Position numbers and translations under genes: made by a program. Under the pieces are notes generated by a model. It saw only the letters and a program-made list of their open reading frames with translations, did no database searches and was not told the DNA's origin. Positions 62,601 through 64,000 of a DNA stretch of 64,000 bases are shown in pieces. Every line of letters starts with the position of its first letter. Position 1 is the stretch's first letter. The DNA is from Colius striatus. Taxonomy: Eukaryota; Chordata; Aves; Coliiformes; Coliidae. Location of the stretch: assembly GCF_028858725.1 (NCBI RefSeq), contig NC_084766.1, positions 22,360,501-22,424,500 of the forward strand, in the 5' to 3' direction.

Positions 62601-64000
62601 CTTGGTGGAAGTTATACCTGGGCAAACTTAACAGCATGAGGGGTTTTAAGTAGTTGTAAATAAACTGAAAGAGAATGGTGTTTTCAGAAATATTAGCTGG
62701 AAGTTCTAAATTTTAGAAACTTAGAAAATTTAACAAAGTGATAACATAGTCTGAACATGCTGAACTGATTTTCTTTTCCCATCTCCACACCCAGCTTCCA
62801 GAACGTGTGTTAGGATGGATTTTCCTGCAGATTGACAGAAAAACACTTCTGATGTAGAATCAGAAGATCAGTATCTGTTTAAAATGGACATTTTCATAGG
62901 TGTAATTTTCTTTTATGTCATAAACTTAAGTGGATGTTCCAGTGAAATCCATCTTTCCTTCACAGAGCCAAGGTGCTCATCTTAGAAAGATTCACCCTAA
63001 AAACTTATTTTTGGCAACATTGTAAGCAACTTAAAGGTGACCTTTTAATGAGAAATGTCAGGCAACTTTAGAAAGTCATGCTGTCTATAACATATTCTAT
63101 TTCTCAATCTCTTCTATATATAAAAATGGCTATTCAAAAAAAGGAAAATCACTCACCAAAGCTTACTTGGTTGTTTTCAGAATAGTAAAGGCTTTTTTTG
63201 CAAGTGGGATTTGGATCCTAAAGGAAATCTTTTGAATTATGACAACTTAGGAAAGTTGCTAAAAATAAAACCTAACCATTTTATTTTAAAACATTCGAAT
63301 AGTAGAATATTCTTTTGGATTAAATGAAAATTCTTAATTCCTCATTGGATGTTGCAGCTTCATTCTTCTTGAAGTGATGGAAATGCTTTAGGCTCTTACC
63401 TCCCTTGTTTAAACAAGAACACATGCTGACATGGCTTCACAAGGTAGAAATAGTAGCTTACTTGTAACATTTTATTCTTGTTAGACAAGGAAGAAATAAC
63501 TGATGTTACTTGAAACTACTTGAAAATGAATTGTAGTAATTTCACAGTTTGTTTGGAAAGCTTGGGAAACTTCCAACGTTTCTGGAGAAACTGGAAAGTT
63601 TTCTTGCTATTTCACTTACATAGTAGCCTTGTAGCTGGGTGTTTAGAGGAAGAGGAATAATTTAAAAGAAAAAATACAACAAAAATAACTTTTTAAATTA
63701 AAATAGCTTTTTTTTTTTTTTTGCAAAAGATAGCCCTCCTAGAAGTATCGTTTTTTATAGAACCTGTAATTTTATTGATCTTTTCACACTTAACATTTAT
63801 ACTTGTGTTTTCTAATTGTCCAGAAATTAACAAACACACACCTATCTTTCTGCTTTCTGTATCCTTTCTGGTTGATGAAATCTCAGTTTGTAGTGAAAAT
63901 TGAGTCCTTGAGGTCATGACTTTGTAGTTAGTGCTACTAAATATCATCATACTTTTATGCATTTCTTCAAATTGAATCAATTCCTTCTGTATGATGAGCT
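53632..64000 (+). other. CPEB3: CPEB3 intron downstream of the first coding exon (incomplete)
   Basis: From the donor GTAAAT to the right edge the sequence is AT-rich, with T-tracts (for example near 53837, 55896 and 63707) and a short TATATATGTGTGTGTG run near 58227. No CPEB3 exon encoding the following DRSRPYDTFNLH-type segment was found, so the intron continues past the edge. No CR1 copy, RNA gene or other exon is recognised. In mammals the corresponding intron carries the HDV-like CPEB3 ribozyme; I see no evidence of it here. Confidence 0.85.

Noticed and set aside
53632..64000. HDV-like CPEB3 ribozyme in this intron
   Set aside because: The ribozyme is known from mammals only. By eye I found no GC-rich double-pseudoknot candidate in this AT-rich stretch. 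A covariance-model search of the complete intron would settle it.
1..64000. CRISPR arrays, bacterial operons, tRNA or rRNA genes, intact endogenous viruses
   Set aside because: None of the required repeats, cloverleaf boxes, long viral frames or paired LTRs was seen; the window is vertebrate nuclear DNA.

Overview
The window looks like nuclear DNA of a bird. Long AT-rich introns, two CpG-rich promoter islands and several CR1 LINE fragments are present. The CR1 3' ends carry the ATTCTATGATTCT-type tail and are the only clear interspersed repeats I see. SINE, L1 and DNA-transposon sequence is not evident. Turtles and crocodilians also carry CR1, so 'bird' is an inference from the repeat make-up and compactness; the species cannot be named.

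Two protein-coding genes are certain, arranged head to head. MARCHF5 (MARCH5), a mitochondrial RING-CH ubiquitin ligase, lies on the minus strand. All six coding exons can be read, from the ATG at 44340 to the stop at 15359. Every junction has GT/AG signals and matching phase, giving an 846-nt CDS for 281 residues. CPEB3, a translational regulator, runs on the plus strand out of the right edge. Only its 5' region is here: a GC-rich first-exon zone near 44.7-45.4 kb, intron 1, the large first coding exon (52738-53631, residues 1-298), and about 10.4 kb of the next intron. The RNA-binding half of CPEB3 lies beyond the window. The two genes share a CpG-island promoter (about 43.9-45.4 kb) containing a good ZNF143/SBS-type site. 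The same head-to-head order is known in mammals.

Layout. 1-885: a possible unrecognised secreted-protein gene on the minus strand, with a signal peptide, open to the left edge, plus a plausible TATA box and 5' leader intron. 1880-2420: an orphan CpG island with a perfect YY1-type site. 2421-13150: intergenic DNA with a GATA-site cluster, a FOX-type palindrome and small tandem duplications. 13190-15358: probable MARCHF5 3' UTR. 15359-44340: MARCHF5, with CR1 fragments in introns 1, 2 and 3. 43.9-45.4 kb: bidirectional promoter. 45.4-52.7 kb: CPEB3 intron 1, with one CR1 fragment and a possible second promoter near 51.9-52.4 kb. 52727-53631: CPEB3 coding exon. 53632-64000: CPEB3 intron with nothing further recognised.

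MARCHF5 and CPEB3 are not known to work in one pathway; their link here is a shared promoter. The least explained items are the signal-peptide reading frame at the left edge, the orphan CpG island beside it, and the C-tract/CRE/octamer block 5' of the CPEB3 coding exon.
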